A program made the position numbers and the translations under genes. Shown piece after piece: positions 1-11,348 of a DNA stretch of 64,000 nucleotides. The notes beneath the pieces were generated by a model. The model did not search any database. It was not told where the DNA came from and saw only the letters and a program-made list of their open reading frames with translations. How positions within the stretch are numbered: position 1 is the first letter of the stretch; the number at the start of each line of letters is the position of its first letter. The DNA comes from Sphaerulina vaccinii. Lineage: Eukaryota > Ascomycota > Dothideomycetes > Mycosphaerellales > Mycosphaerellaceae. The stretch lies in the NCBI GenBank assembly GCA_022570795.1, contig JAKUDP010000003.1:2604001-2668000 (forward strand). Direction: 5' to 3'.

Positions 1-1383
1 ATGCGTTCCGATTCTTGTTAGATTCGCGAATCGGCATGCAGAGGAGCATTATCCGAAGACGCATTCGGCTGCGTTCTGCTTTGTCAGTGCCTCATATCTT
101 CACACCAACGATAGAGTGGCAGATTATTCTTGCATGTGAGAAGTCGATGCCTCACGGCACTTTCCAGCATCGGCAATAGAGGCCATATCCTGGTAGGCTA
201 TCACGCCTGGTTGCGATGCAAGCCGTCTCTTTCGCATTGAAGCCGAATGGTGGCTGTTTGAACCTCATCAAGTGCATGATGATCATCTTGGGCAGCAAGA
301 AGGCAACTACTCCATACTTATGGTGGTGGTGGCATCGGCAGATGATGCAGCCATAGCGCTACTCTATTAGCACTTGATGGAGATGTCAGATCGGTCGATG
401 TGAAGGAGAAGACGAGGAAGCGAGAGATGCCGAATGGAGAGCGCAGTCTTGGCATTGCGACATTTTCCTTCGACTCGTCCACAAATCTACCACCATCTCG
501 ACCAGACACACAATCAATTGGGCTCTCATCTCTTCTCATCAGCACTTCCACGGCGACAGACGCGTAACGGAGAGCGCGCAGCAAATTTATCACGCGATTA
601 CGAGTCGCGCATGCTGTGCGACGCAGTGATTGTGATGTTTCTCTTCGCAACGTGAAGTCAGCTCTCCTCAGCAAGACGTAAAACCCATGTTTAGCCACAG
701 ATATGCGGCTGTCAACATGGGCAGACCCGAGAACCTGGAAGACGGCTACTAGAGATCGTTGGGTCAAAAGGGCGAGATGTCCTTGAGCCTCAAGACCTAG
801 CCTGAATGGAACTGACACCGTCCAATCTATTTAACATCGCGTCCGGATTGAGCCGCAAAAGGATACTCGCTATAAGCATCTGCGCCAACAGTTCGCTTAT
901 AGGCGTACCCGTGCCATGGAATCCTGGACTGGCGGAATATCAGCGAAATACCGCAAGGATGTCAGGTGAAGATGAGATCTGATCGTTGTCAATTGCAGCT
1001 TCTGAAGTCCCATCTCTCTTGTCAAAAGCAGGTATATGACCGCTCTCCGAACATACACCGAACCTACACTGGCCTGGAGAAGCGTCTCCATTCTTCACTA
1101 ATGAAGCTTAAATGGGACAGATGCTTTGCTGCCCAACCTAGATACGACACTCTGCTCGTTATTGCAATATTTCTCGGAGTGGCGTTGTTGTTGTTGCTGA
1201 TCACTTCACAGGCTGGATTGTCGGATGGCATGTGTTCGATATTATCTGCTCAGTATCATGGCCGGACTTTCATTGTACTGTCGATATGTCTCGTCACCCA
1301 GGACACCATCATTCAGCCACCATCTCACTTCGCCTGGATAGCTCGGAAGACTTCTTCTACAATTGAGATCGTTTCCCAGGGCT
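1..1383. other. Left-edge stretch without a recognised gene
   Basis: Several overlapping open frames occur on both strands, but none has a recognisable domain, a consistent splice structure or a convincing start. The last few hundred bases probably hold the promoter and leader of the Zn2Cys6 regulator that follows. Confidence 0.5.
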
Positions 1384-3565
1384 ATGTACGCAACGATGTC
1401 AGGCGGAGGATACTACATGTATCCGCAACAATACCCATGTCAATGGCAACTACAATCGTCTGAAGCAGACTTCTGGCCCTCTACTGCTCCACCTCCGATG
1501 GCATTCGTCGAAACAATTTCAGCCGCGCCGCCTATGGTGACCCTTCCTGCGTACACACCGATCGTAGCAGAGCCCCAGCCAAGTGTGCCTCAATTGACTT
1601 CTCCCGTGGACGGGTCCTCTGGCAAGGTGCGCAGATCTCGAGCGACACTGGCGTGTGAACAGTGCCGGACTAGGAAGCAACGCTGTGATGAGGGCGAGCC
1701 ATGCACATTCTGCAGAACGAACAATCTCGCCTGTAGCTATCGACCACTATTGCCGACGAAAGTGGACAAAGTGGTCGAGTATATGCTTTCCTGGGTGTCC
1801 ACGCATGCTGAGGGCCTTCGCCTGCTTACGGAGAAGATCGAGGGCCTCGAAGAATGCATCAGAACCAGTGCAACGAAAGATGATGGCTCAGCTGCTCAGA
1901 CATGGGCGACGCCAGCACCGAGAAGACAACGCTCATCTCCGAGATCCATCTTGTTCTGGCCTGAAGTTCGAAAGCTATTCGCGGCTTCTGGTCTCCAGTG
2001 TGATCAGTCTTACGTTTCAAGAGTAGAAGAGACACATATCCCTCTGCATACCAGTACTGGACTTGGAAAAGATGACAGCGATGTGACCATCAGCGCATGC
2101 GCAATCAGCACGCTCCATCAAGCCTTTCTGGCCAATGTCTGGCCTTCACAACCCTTTCTTGATTGCAGTAGGCTGTCCTCAACGATGGAAGCCTTCAGTC
2201 GCGCACATGCATCCGACTATCCGTTGCCCGAACGGTTCGATTCAGCAGACAGAAACGACGAGCCGCCAGCCAAAGGACGACGATTAAGTCCGCGTACCCC
2301 GTCCAGCTCCGTTGAACAGTGTATCGAACAATCGCCGAACAACGCTATAGCGCTACTCGTCTTGGCCTTAGGAGAAATGATAACGGGCGATCATGCTTTG
2401 CATATGAGGTGTGACACTAGCTCCTTACAAGCTCCTGGGTGGGCTCACTATGTCGCAGCAAACAGGATCATGTCTGCTCACATTGATGGCAGTAGCCTTG
2501 CACATGCGCAGATGTTTCTGCTGGCGGGAACGTACAAAGCCCGGCTCGGTCGTCTTACAGAGAGCGCCAGCTTGGTATTCGATGGCCGGGCGAGTACTAT
2601 TACATCTCCTACGGCGTCACGATGTATGCCAGGAGCAGTCCCGGAATTCTGACTTTGATCTCCGAAGTCGCGAAGGACAGATACTTACGGCAGCCTGGTG
2701 CTGCCTGCGCCTGGAGAAGAGTGTTCCATCAGAGTTACATTTACCACAGAGTGGACTCCAGGACCTGCAGAATGTGCTACCACTACCGGCACTTACACTC
2801 GATGCTGGTTACGGATCCGAGCACATGAGTGTCTCCCAGATGTTTCGTGCCTCTTGCGAACTGTACACTCTCCGAAGTCATATCCGTGAGTTCCTTGACG
2901 AACCGCCCACATCGACAGGCGCAAATATCAGTACGATCATGAAGCAGCACGCATCTGAACTTCAAGGCTGGCGCGCAAAGCTTGTTCATACTCATTGGGA
3001 CGATAACGATGCGCCGCCAGACGCCACCGAACATGCACAGCTGAGGCATGGTTATTATAGCACCAAGTTGGCTATACTCGGTCCATTTCTGGACTATGTA
3101 TTGCACATCTTACCTGGCCTGAAGCTTGACCTGGATCTCGACTCCTGCTCGCTGGACGCCAACGGGCACCTACGGCCTGGCTCGGAAAGAAGAGTCATCA
3201 GTGCAATCAACCTCATGGCTAAAGAGTCTGGAGTAGAGGTAGTCATGTGTTTGGCAGAGCTGGCCATCGATGCGCTGAACCATAAGCTCGCAGCATTTCG
3301 AGGCATCTGCGCGACTGCCTACAGTGGCATGGTTCACATTGCGCATGAGCAGTTCCACGACTTGCTCCTGCTGACTTCAGTGCACCGTAGCGACTGCCTA
3401 AGTACCTTGGTATCAGCGGCGTCACTACGACAGGCCTATGCACATACCTCTGACTTACTCGAAAAGATGGATGCGATATCGCCCACCTGTAAAGAAGACC
3501 ACAAGACACTCAACCGCATCAGATATGCTCTTGTCGACTCGTCTCTAGCTGCCAGCGATACTTGA
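1384..3565 (+). CDS. Zn2Cys6 transcription factor, interrupted by a one-base frameshift
   Basis: Likely nuclear regulator. From the ATG at 1384 the protein has a Pro/Ala-rich N terminus, then a binuclear zinc cluster with Cys at about residues 91, 94, 101, 107, 110 and 117 (C-x2-C-x6-C-x5-C-x2-C-x6-C), a basic linker, and a long fungal regulatory domain. The frame is lost near 2572. Upstream reads ...GRLTESAS in frame 1 and downstream reads WYSMAGRVLLHLLRR in frame 2. Removing one T of the TT at 2572-2573 rejoins a continuous regulatory-domain sequence. No usable GT-AG intron spans the point (the nearest pair would be 29 bp). The downstream frame continues normally to the stop at 3565. An in-frame TTG lies upstream, and a second ATG is at 1396. 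Either the gene is a recent pseudogene or the assembly has a one-base error. Confidence 0.75.
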
Positions 3566-3901
3566 GGTCGAAACTGGTGGCGATTCCCTCCTGAAATGGT
3601 CCTTCACGGTTTGCTTCTTACCTGCCATAACACAAGTCGTACTTACCACCTCCAATCAGCTTGCTGTGGCTGCCATGCTTTCAACTTCTGCTACAGCATG
3701 AAGCTGCTTCTTCTCTCAAACATCAACATCCAAAACCACATTCACATTCACAACATATCGCTCAACACTCGAAGAATCGCTACACTATCAAGCACAAACA
3801 CACATCTCTCAGAGGCAGCATCAACCAAGCATCTCCGCAGTCAGTATAGCTGCTTTCACATCGACAGACACTTCAGAGCTAACCGAATCTCCAGCGATAA
3901 C

Positions 3902-4420
3902 ATGGATCCGATCATGTCCGCCATGAATGAGACCGCTGCATACATGTATCCGCCAATGAGTCGGTCGGACTACGTCGAACTTACAACAAAGATCCTGCCT
4001 TTCCTCGGCATTATGCTTGTGATGTTCATTGTCCTCTCGTGGGCTTACGGCATTGGCTACCTGTCCAGTACTACACGCGGCACGAACAAGAATCATGCGG
4101 TGGTCGGAGCGCTGCTTGCCATACTGACCGGCACCTTATGGATCCCAGTGGCGATCTATGTCACCATACTGGACCAGACCGACCTCAGGAGACCGCACTC
4201 AAGCTTCGTGGAGATACTACGCTGTGGTGGAGGCATGGGGTTCGCGATCTCTACTGGCTTGACTTTTCTGAGCTTACCGGTCATGGCAATTCAGCAAGCA
4301 ATCCAGAAACGCAAGGCTCGACACAGTAAGACCAAGAAGGATGAGCAGCTCGAAAAAGGTGGTGACGATGGCAAGCAGCTCGAAGAAGGTGGCGAAACGG
4401 AAAAGACTGCCAGCTTGTAA
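3902..4420 (+). CDS. Small three-helix membrane protein, hypothetical
   Basis: I do not recognise this protein. The ATG at 3902 gives 172 aa, and the frame is open further upstream, but that part is low-complexity leader-like sequence. Three hydrophobic segments are visible at about residues 31-52, 66-88 and 108-130. They are followed by a charged tail in which a short Gln-Leu-Glu-Lys/Glu-Gly-Gly unit occurs twice. There is no signal peptide, so the protein is probably an integral membrane protein with a cytosolic basic/acidic tail. The 3566-3901 spacer is rich in CA and CT and looks like promoter and leader. Confidence 0.55.
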   Translation: MDPIMSAMNETAAYMYPPMSRSDYVELTTKILPFLGIMLVMFIVLSWAYGIGYLSSTTRGTNKNHAVVGALLAILTGTLWIPVAIYVTILDQTDLRRPHSSFVEILRCGGGMGFAISTGLTFLSLPVMAIQQAIQKRKARHSKTKKDEQLEKGGDDGKQLEEGGETEKTASL

Positions 4421-4713
4421 TCACTGTCATGGTTGCTGTCATGGTTTTGGAGATGGTCGACCTAATTGAGTCTGTGAGCTTGTGAGAGCTATGAGGTCGG
4501 CTGAACTGTGTCGCATGTCATATTACCCTAGGACTTACGACCTGTGTATCACCTGCGAAATCATCAACCTATTACCTCATGTTGCTCTCTGCTGTACATC
4601 TGTTGTCATTACACATGAGCTTGTCGGATATCATCGCGGTTCAGCTGCCATCTCGCGGCAGGTAGGTCTAGCCATGCGCAGTATTGCTTAGCGGTTTGAG
4701 ACAGCGATGTCTC

Positions 4714-5863
4714 TCACGATGCAACCGTACCTTTGTAACCAGCGAAGCTACCAGTCTCCTCCTTCAAGATCTCGGGCAACTCGTCCTCGAGGTACGATGA
4801 CCTCCAGTTCTTCTCAAGTGGCTTCCATCCCAGTGCACGGAGTCTATTAGCACGACTACGACTGTTGAGACCAATGACTGCGCCGGTGTACTCAGCAAAG
4901 ACATCGTCCCACTTGTCCTTGGTCAATTCTTGCGGCTCTGGGCTTCTGATCTTCCCAGCTTTGTAAAGACCTTCGCCGATGACTTTGGCAACGTCGTACC
5001 AGAAAGGCTCCTTGTCACCGGTAGTCTCGCAGAAGTAGTATGGATTGTCCAGTGACTTTGCTGCTGGTGCTTGCTCGAGATGATGCAAAAGTACCACGTA
5101 GGCGCGTGCCAGGTCGAGGACATGAATATTCGATTCTACTGCAAGGCCTTTGCCCACGTGCGCGGCATAGCCATGTTTGAGAGCGAAACGAGTCAGAGTT
5201 GGGATCTGTATTGTCAGACGCTCGTGCTTGGGGTTGACTATGATATAAGTGTCAGCTTTTCGACAAGTCAAGTAGGATTCTGTCAAGTTTACTTACAACC
5301 GTAGATCAGTGGCGGAATCATGATGGTTATTTTCGCTTTCTCACCCAAGTCTTTCTGGGCTTTGACTATGGCCAAGTCGATCTCTCGATGTGGTGAATCG
5401 TCAGGAACAGAGTCAATTTCACTTCTCACGTCGTCATGATACACCTTATCTGACTTGAACTGATTCAGTGCTCCATCATCGAGGACACTAGTGCCTGAGG
5501 TGTGAATGTAAATGCTTGAAAGTCCTTTGGCGGCACGCTGTTTGATACCATTGAGCACGGCCTCAGCACTTGGGAGATGATCGGCTGTGGCAGTGTGAAA
5601 GATGATATCGTGCTTTGCAGCTTCATCTGAAATCTTGTCTTTGTCGTTCAGGTCGCCGATTACTGCTTTCCCTCCGGAGGCTTCGATTTGTGCTCCATGT
5701 TCTTTGCGACGGACTAGACCAGTGACACTATAGCCTTCATTGATTAGAATGTCGAGAACATTCCAGCCCTGTGCTGTCAGCCCATGTGTTGTCTGTTTGT
5801 TTCACTTGTCCATACGATGAAGCCGGGTCCCACGATGAAGACAGTCTTTCCCGTTGAAGCCAT
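4714..5863 (-). CDS. NAD-dependent epimerase/dehydratase-like protein (atypical SDR)
   Basis: Extended/atypical short-chain dehydrogenase fold. The start is the ATG at 5863-5861. Exons are 5863-5816, 5768-5297 and 5237-4714; introns are 5769-5815 (47 bp) and 5238-5296 (59 bp), both GT-AG. The spliced length is 1044 nt, or 347 aa. The first splice completes a glycine-rich nucleotide-binding motif, VGPGFIGWNVLDIL, at residues 11-24. Further family marks are the strand ending IIFHTA, a serine-rich stretch (IHTSGTSVL) and PPLIYG before the second splice. The canonical Tyr-x3-Lys is not obvious, which is common in NmrA/isoflavone-reductase-like members. The substrate cannot be assigned. Nearby P450, old yellow enzyme and regulators suggest a small-molecule pathway. 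Confidence 0.85.
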
Positions 5864-6275
5864 CGTGCTCAATGGATGTATGCTTCGGAGATCAGAGCGT
5901 CTACAGAACAGTCTCTGCCTTGCTCAGCTGCTGTGATGCTCTGATGTCGCTTTGTAAGCCTCTCGTCGTGCGACTATGATGGTGGGGCAACAAGCACATC
6001 ATCGCGCAGAAGAAGTGACGCCGTGTTGCAGTGTATCATGTTTCATGTTCATACCGGGTATATAACCACCTTGCTCGTCCTTCTTGTCGTTGCTTGATTA
6101 ATGACTGTGTGTGTGCTTTTACTAGCGTAATGAGTGTCTGTCGATATAGTGAGTGTCGGCTTGCTGTAAGCATTTTCATGATCATGAGTCCCAATCTTCC
6201 TAAACGCCGCCATGAATAACCTTGGACCCCAGATGTATCGCCCGCAGAACTGGGAGCCTGCGAAACGCTGCGTAA
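5864..6275. other. Intergenic spacer, 412 bp
   Basis: It lies between the promoter side of the epimerase gene and the 3' end of the secreted-protein gene. No supported gene is seen. Confidence 0.5.
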
Positions 6276-7187
6276 TCATCCGCGGGTGCAAAGGCAAAAC
6301 GATTTATCCTTACAGCCACAGCTGCCCTTCTTTGTGCACTTCTGGTACTCGTAGCTGCCCGATGGATTGACTGTACAATACTCGATGGTGTCGGCAGCTT
6401 CATTGCAGATGAATCTGTGGCGATGTCAGTCATGTATTAACGGAACACGAGGTCTGACTCACCCGTATTTATCGGCATCCGTATCGCCCAGATCGTCACA
6501 ACTCGTGTTGCCGTCGAAGGGTTTGATACCGAAAGGATTGGGGTAGTAGTCAGGAAAACCGCCACCTCCGCCACCTCCACAGTACTGAGGGTATATGGAG
6601 CAAATGTAATCGTAGCCGCCGCCGCCACCACCATTGCAGTATACGCAGTACTGAGGATAGTATTGACAGTAGTAGCAGTAGCTGTAAGATTGTTAGTTGA
6701 GCCCTCGTTATACATGAGTTATCTGAACTCACTAGCTGCTGTATCCATATCCTGGGTAGTATCCGGTGCCTGGGTATGGCCACGGCGGTAAAGCATTCGC
6801 CTTTGTGTCATCGGCTTTCGTAGTATCATCGGCTTTCGTAGTATCATCGGCAGGAGGAGGGTCAGCCGTGATGTTGAGGCTGTCTGGTAGCTTGATGCCA
6901 GAGAGATCGAGGCCCTTGAAGAGTCCGCTGATGTCGAGCTGCGTTCCGTCGGCCTTTGCCGCTTCCTGAGCCTTGTTCAATGCATCCGCAAATGCCGCAG
7001 TGTCCGCTTGATTTGCTTGCAAGAATTGATCTGCGTGTGCCTGGGCTTCAGCCATTTGTGCTTCGGTTGGGGCGTTGGCCTGATTGACGGCATTGTCTGC
7101 TCTGACCTCGATCAGGTTCGGCATTGCATGTGTGGCAGATGTGCATGCTAGCAGCACCAGAAGGGCGCGAGCAAAGGTAGCCTGCAT
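6276..7187 (-). CDS. Secreted Tyr/Gly/Cys-rich protein with DDTTKA repeats
   Basis: Three exons, 7187-6733, 6681-6463 and 6414-6276, with introns of 51 and 48 bp, give 270 aa. The N terminus MQATFARALLVLLACTSATHA is a clear signal peptide. An alanine/glutamine-rich helical part follows, then a short repeat (DDTTKA, DDTTKA, DDTKA), encoded by an 18-bp tandem repeat around 6805-6850. Next comes a Pro/Tyr/Gly region with repeated YPQYC units and poly-Gly. A terminal domain with about ten cysteines ends CLCTRG. The sequence suggests an extracellular wall-associated or effector-like protein. I know no family for it. The start at 7187 is preferred over an upstream in-frame ATG at 7226 because the signal peptide begins there. 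Confidence 0.75.
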
Positions 7188-8850
7188 GATGAAAGGTCGT
7201 CGAGGATTGTCTGTTATGCTTACCACAAGCTCAGGTGGATGCAGAAGTGAGAGCTACATGTCTGGACAAGCTCTACTTATATGCAAGAATGAGTCTGTAT
7301 CGTACTCGTCAGGCTGGTCTAGCTCCGCGCATGTTGGTTGGTGTGCCTGTTGGACCTTTCCTGCTATTCTCGGGCTCGATCTCTGTCTGTAGTCATCGAG
7401 GTGTACAAATGTTGTCTACCGACACTTTAAACTTCTGCGTGTCCAAAGTATATAGCTCTTGTTCAATCACCATGCTGGCTTCTCGTGCGTGCCATGCTCT
7501 TATGACCGGACACTCGCAAGGTTCATACTCCGAACTCAGAAGCTGGCTGGAGCTGCTGTTTGGTGTACCTGAACTAATGCATTAGTATCAATGTGACAGA
7601 TCGGCGCCAGTGAATTAGTGTGAAGAGGATCTGCGTGGGCCGTTCCTTCGTAGAACGATCTGAGCTTCCATGCTTCGATATCGTGCTGCTGAATGAACCA
7701 CACACTCATATAGCGAAGCAGCGCGATAGAACGGGAGCGGATTCCTGCTCACCGGCAATTCTGCATATCGTCATGAACTTACACCTGCCGATCACAGATG
7801 CCATTGGTCTGTGCGATGACGCGCGAAAGAGCAGGGCTCGTGAACGATACAGCTGGACGCGAGCAGATTCGGAGAAGTGAGCGAGATGTCAGTGCTTCCC
7901 AAAGCTTACCAGATCGTGAACCAATGTTTGTCGGTCGCTGAAGAATGTAACCGGCAACGACAACTGGATCTGCGAACCATGCATGCCGAGCCAGGACGTG
8001 AAGCTTGTTTTGACAGAACCAGCCCGTGCGTGATTCGCCCACTATCATAGCAGACTTCTGTATCCTGGTCCCTGGTAAAGCGTACTCTCCTCTTCTGCGA
8101 TCAGCCGACCTTTCGCCTTTGATGTTCTTCCGGGTGGCCATATACCCATCGACGTCTAGAACATAGACGTCTAAACACAGGTACGGCATTTGGTACCTCG
8201 TATTCCATCTCGAATGGATCCATGACATTCTCTGCGTTCGGATTCCACGTGGGGATTGAATATGCGCGGAGGACGGCAGCTCGTAGCTGCTTGCGGTGAG
8301 TGTAGCAACATCCTTCCTTGTGCAGTGCTAGAAAGTCTACATGACGAGCATTTGCTAGCAGACAGTATGCGCGCAGGGCTTCATTGTCTAGCTGACTTGC
8401 AAGTATGCTTCTGCCGTGGGGCATCGACGCACTTCCATTGGGTTGAGATGTGCGGGCAACATCATCGATGCACAGCTTCGCAGAGAGAGTGAGCTACCCA
8501 TTGCTCTCCGCGCGTGGCTCACAGGATGAAGCCTGTTTGTAGGAGAGTATGTTGAAAGCTCAAGGAACCGTCTTACACGAAGGTTCGTGGTAGATCGGAC
8601 ATGTCTAGAAGCAGCTCATATGTATCGAAGCAGCTACCGTCAGCGCTACTTCTTGACAAGGCGGAATCGCCACCATCAGCTTCTGGGTCCAGGTCTTCCA
8701 GCCTTTGTATCTTGGCGCGTTGTTCTTGTCGAGTGCTGCACTGTGTGCGAATGCGTGAGTACTTCAACTGGTCATCAGAATTCAGGTTCACTAAGCCAAG
8801 CGCGAAGCAGATTGAATGTGCGCTCAGCGCATGCGTTCCAATCTTAGCTC
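7188..8850. other. Long spacer with possible degraded coding remnants
   Basis: No complete gene is supported. On the minus strand between about 8870 and 7800 there are short stretches with coding-like composition, for example LDNEALRAYCLLANARHVDF near 8390-8330, but they fall in different frames with stops. A palindromic TAGACGTCTA and a near copy occur at about 8150-8175. Confidence 0.35.
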
Positions 8851-11088
8851 TCAGAGCGACGTGTGCCAATCAGTCGTATCGAAGTCGATGTTCCCAAGCC
8901 ATTGCAAGAAGTCGGCATCATTGACCACGTTGCCACCTATTTGGGAATCGCCATGAAGCACAAGACCTGCATCGAAGGGCGCCAATCTGAGTGTCGGTCT
9001 TGATAAGAGCTTGTCGAGCACTTTTTTGATGGCGGTGAGCCCCATCGCACAGATAGAATAGTCGCCCTCGTCAGGCCGCACATCCTCAAGAGCAGGTATC
9101 AACACGCTCAATTGCTGAAGAACCTCGGATCGTGGGAAGTCATCGTACGGATCATCCTGCTGATCTCGCTTCAGCATCTCCACTGCAAGCACACCTGCTG
9201 CGGGGACTGCGTAGAACGCCAGCATCTTAGTCATCTCGACCCGAAATCCGAGCAAGAATTCGCGAATTGTGTATGCTTTGAGGATGAGCGAGAGAAGCTC
9301 TCTGGCAGCGATCATGAGCTTCGAAGGTTCTGACTGTCTCCTGCTCACCGCAGCACGTTCGAGAAGGAACGTGGCTTGTCTCTTGCCAGTATGCAAAGCA
9401 AGGAAATGGTTCAGATCCAGTGGCCGCCATGCAACGCCTCGAGTAGGTATCTGATATGTGGGATCGCGTTTGATATTGTCGATCAGCTGTTCCGGATGCA
9501 AGCGACAGAATTCCGGCATACTACTCATGGCATCCTGTTCTCGTGCGCGGATGCTCTCTAGTCTCGCCTCAATGTATGTCGTATGAGGGCTGATGACAAT
9601 CTCCAGTATCTCTTCTCTCAAGACATGACGTTTGGTGGTCGCTTTGCGCCATGTGGATCTGTTCACATCGCCATGTGTGGACCAACCGCCAGTCACAGCC
9701 AATTCGGCCAGCCTCAGCTGTAAGTCTTGAGGATCCGAGCAGATTTCGGCATCGGTCAGATCCTGTGGTTCTCGCACAACAGCGTATCGAAAGCTAATCC
9801 TCGGAGGTCGCCCTAGAAAGGTCGCCAGAAACTTGTCCGAACTATAGATGACGTTGAAGAGACGTACTCGTAGCTCACGGAGAAAGAAAGGCAGATCCGC
9901 GTTGTTTGGAGCTTCAAGATGTAGGCCAAGCAGAACGGCAGTATCGCAAATCTCGCTGAAACCAGTCCATACTTCACTCGACGTGTCGCCCTGCACGTTC
10001 GAGATCAGGAGCATTCTCTTGTACAGCAGGCAGACAAGGAGATCATTGCGGCTACCGCAACTTTTACTTAAGTCAATGCAAGTCGTGGCCAGCTCCAAGG
10101 TCTTCTGCAGCAACGAACTTCTCGCGTAGCCAGTCCTGAAAATGGGATCCCACCCGGGTAGACAGGATGCGAAGACTCCGACTCCAGTCAGTATGAGGCC
10201 GAGAGTCTCCCATCTCAGGTTCTGACCAGTGGCTGCAAGGGCCCATTCTCGCACAGTCGTATTGGCTGTGCACGGCAAGGGCTGCTGGGTGTTGTTCCAT
10301 AGTTGAGCAGCCAGTCCAACAAGGCTTGCCATATGTGTGACATTCTGGAACACCTGACCTATCTCTTCATACCAAATCTGGTACACTGGACGGTACAGTG
10401 GAAGATCATCGCCGCTTTGGAGCCACCTGTCGATAATTGGAGCCAGATTTGCGATGTCGCGATAAAAAGCGAGCACTTGGACACCTTTCGAAAGATACTC
10501 GTCCGAGAGATGCTCTGGATGCGACTCTCTCAGTATCGCAGGCGTGTCGATCCCAAGATTACTGTTGAGCTCCGCCACAAAGGTAGTCGAGGAGGTGTCG
10601 CCAAGGAACCCGACAGAACGCCCAGGAGCCGAGCCATTCATCAGTATGCCAGCCGAAGGCACACTCAATATTTCCCGAATTCGGTCTGGCGGAGGTACAG
10701 TCTCTGCACGCGCTGTCTGTCTTGGCTGCACCGTCGAATGCGCCCTGCTTTGATTCAGCATCCATGTTCGTGGACTAGACTGATTCAAGACTTGAGAAGA
10801 GCTCATTGGCAAAGCTGATGTGACATTCAGTACAACAGCCGGGCTCTGCGAGGGCGAATGTTGAGTAATTGTCGGTGAGGGCAGCGCACACGAAGTTGTT
10901 CTGGTCATCGGTGCTGGATGATAGTAGCATTCGTCCACCTGTTTGCGCCGTATGCATCGACTGCATACAGGAAGCCAGTGGTCGCAAGACAGCTTGCGCT
11001 TGCGGCATGGCTCACAGCTTTGGAGCTTGCCATTGCGCCGCTTGAGAGGCGTGGTACGGGTGATGATAGCAGTGTCAGTAGTAGGCAT
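8851..11088 (-). CDS. Zn2Cys6 transcription factor with fungal regulatory domain
   Basis: One uninterrupted frame of 745 aa starting MPTTDTAIITRT. A zinc cluster is present at residues 25-54 (Cys 25, 28, 35, 42, 45, 54; C-x2-C-x6-C-x6-C-x2-C-x8-C). A Ser/Pro-rich linker follows, then the large all-helical regulatory domain with the usual SRNDLLVCLLYKRMLLIS-type and HLEAPNN segments. Length and architecture fit an intact Gal4-type regulator. It sits upstream of the P450 and old yellow enzyme genes and may control them. That link is inferred from position only. Confidence 0.9.
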   Translation of the reverse strand: MPTTDTAIITRTTPLKRRNGKLQSCEPCRKRKLSCDHWLPVCSRCIRRKQVDECYYHPAPMTRTTSCALPSPTITQHSPSQSPAVVLNVTSALPMSSSQVLNQSSPRTWMLNQSRAHSTVQPRQTARAETVPPPDRIREILSVPSAGILMNGSAPGRSVGFLGDTSSTTFVAELNSNLGIDTPAILRESHPEHLSDEYLSKGVQVLAFYRDIANLAPIIDRWLQSGDDLPLYRPVYQIWYEEIGQVFQNVTHMASLVGLAAQLWNNTQQPLPCTANTTVREWALAATGQNLRWETLGLILTGVGVFASCLPGWDPIFRTGYARSSLLQKTLELATTCIDLSKSCGSRNDLLVCLLYKRMLLISNVQGDTSSEVWTGFSEICDTAVLLGLHLEAPNNADLPFFLRELRVRLFNVIYSSDKFLATFLGRPPRISFRYAVVREPQDLTDAEICSDPQDLQLRLAELAVTGGWSTHGDVNRSTWRKATTKRHVLREEILEIVISPHTTYIEARLESIRAREQDAMSSMPEFCRLHPEQLIDNIKRDPTYQIPTRGVAWRPLDLNHFLALHTGKRQATFLLERAAVSRRQSEPSKLMIAARELLSLILKAYTIREFLLGFRVEMTKMLAFYAVPAAGVLAVEMLKRDQQDDPYDDFPRSEVLQQLSVLIPALEDVRPDEGDYSICAMGLTAIKKVLDKLLSRPTLRLAPFDAGLVLHGDSQIGGNVVNDADFLQWLGNIDFDTTDWHTSL

Positions 11089-11348
11089 TGTGTGTTAAGG
11101 TAAGAAGGAGGAGGAGGAGGAAACAGAGTAAGGAAATACAGATGAAGATGAACTGGCACCTCTCTCTGGCAGTGTTGCTCCGAGCTCCGAGCTCCATTTT
11201 GCAGCCGAAACGCCTTTCCTTATCAGGAATCCGGGAGAATCCTTCCCGTCGTTGGCCCATAAAGTGCTGTGTATGCCGCTTCTCGTAGTCGAGTGATGGA
11301 TGCTGGTGGTATGCGAAAGTCTCTGATGTTATAGTACACCAACAATGG

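Noticed and set aside
318..818. 166-codon minus-strand open frame at the left end
   Set aside because: Composition is unlike the neighbouring genes, with no domain, signal or splice structure; it overlaps another frame on the opposite strand.
966..1463. 165-codon + strand frame with a hydrophobic stretch just before the first regulator
   Set aside because: It overlaps the regulator's start in another frame, and the hydrophobic run alone is not enough.
2783..3509. Several minus-strand frames inside the first regulator
   Set aside because: They are shadows of the coding strand.
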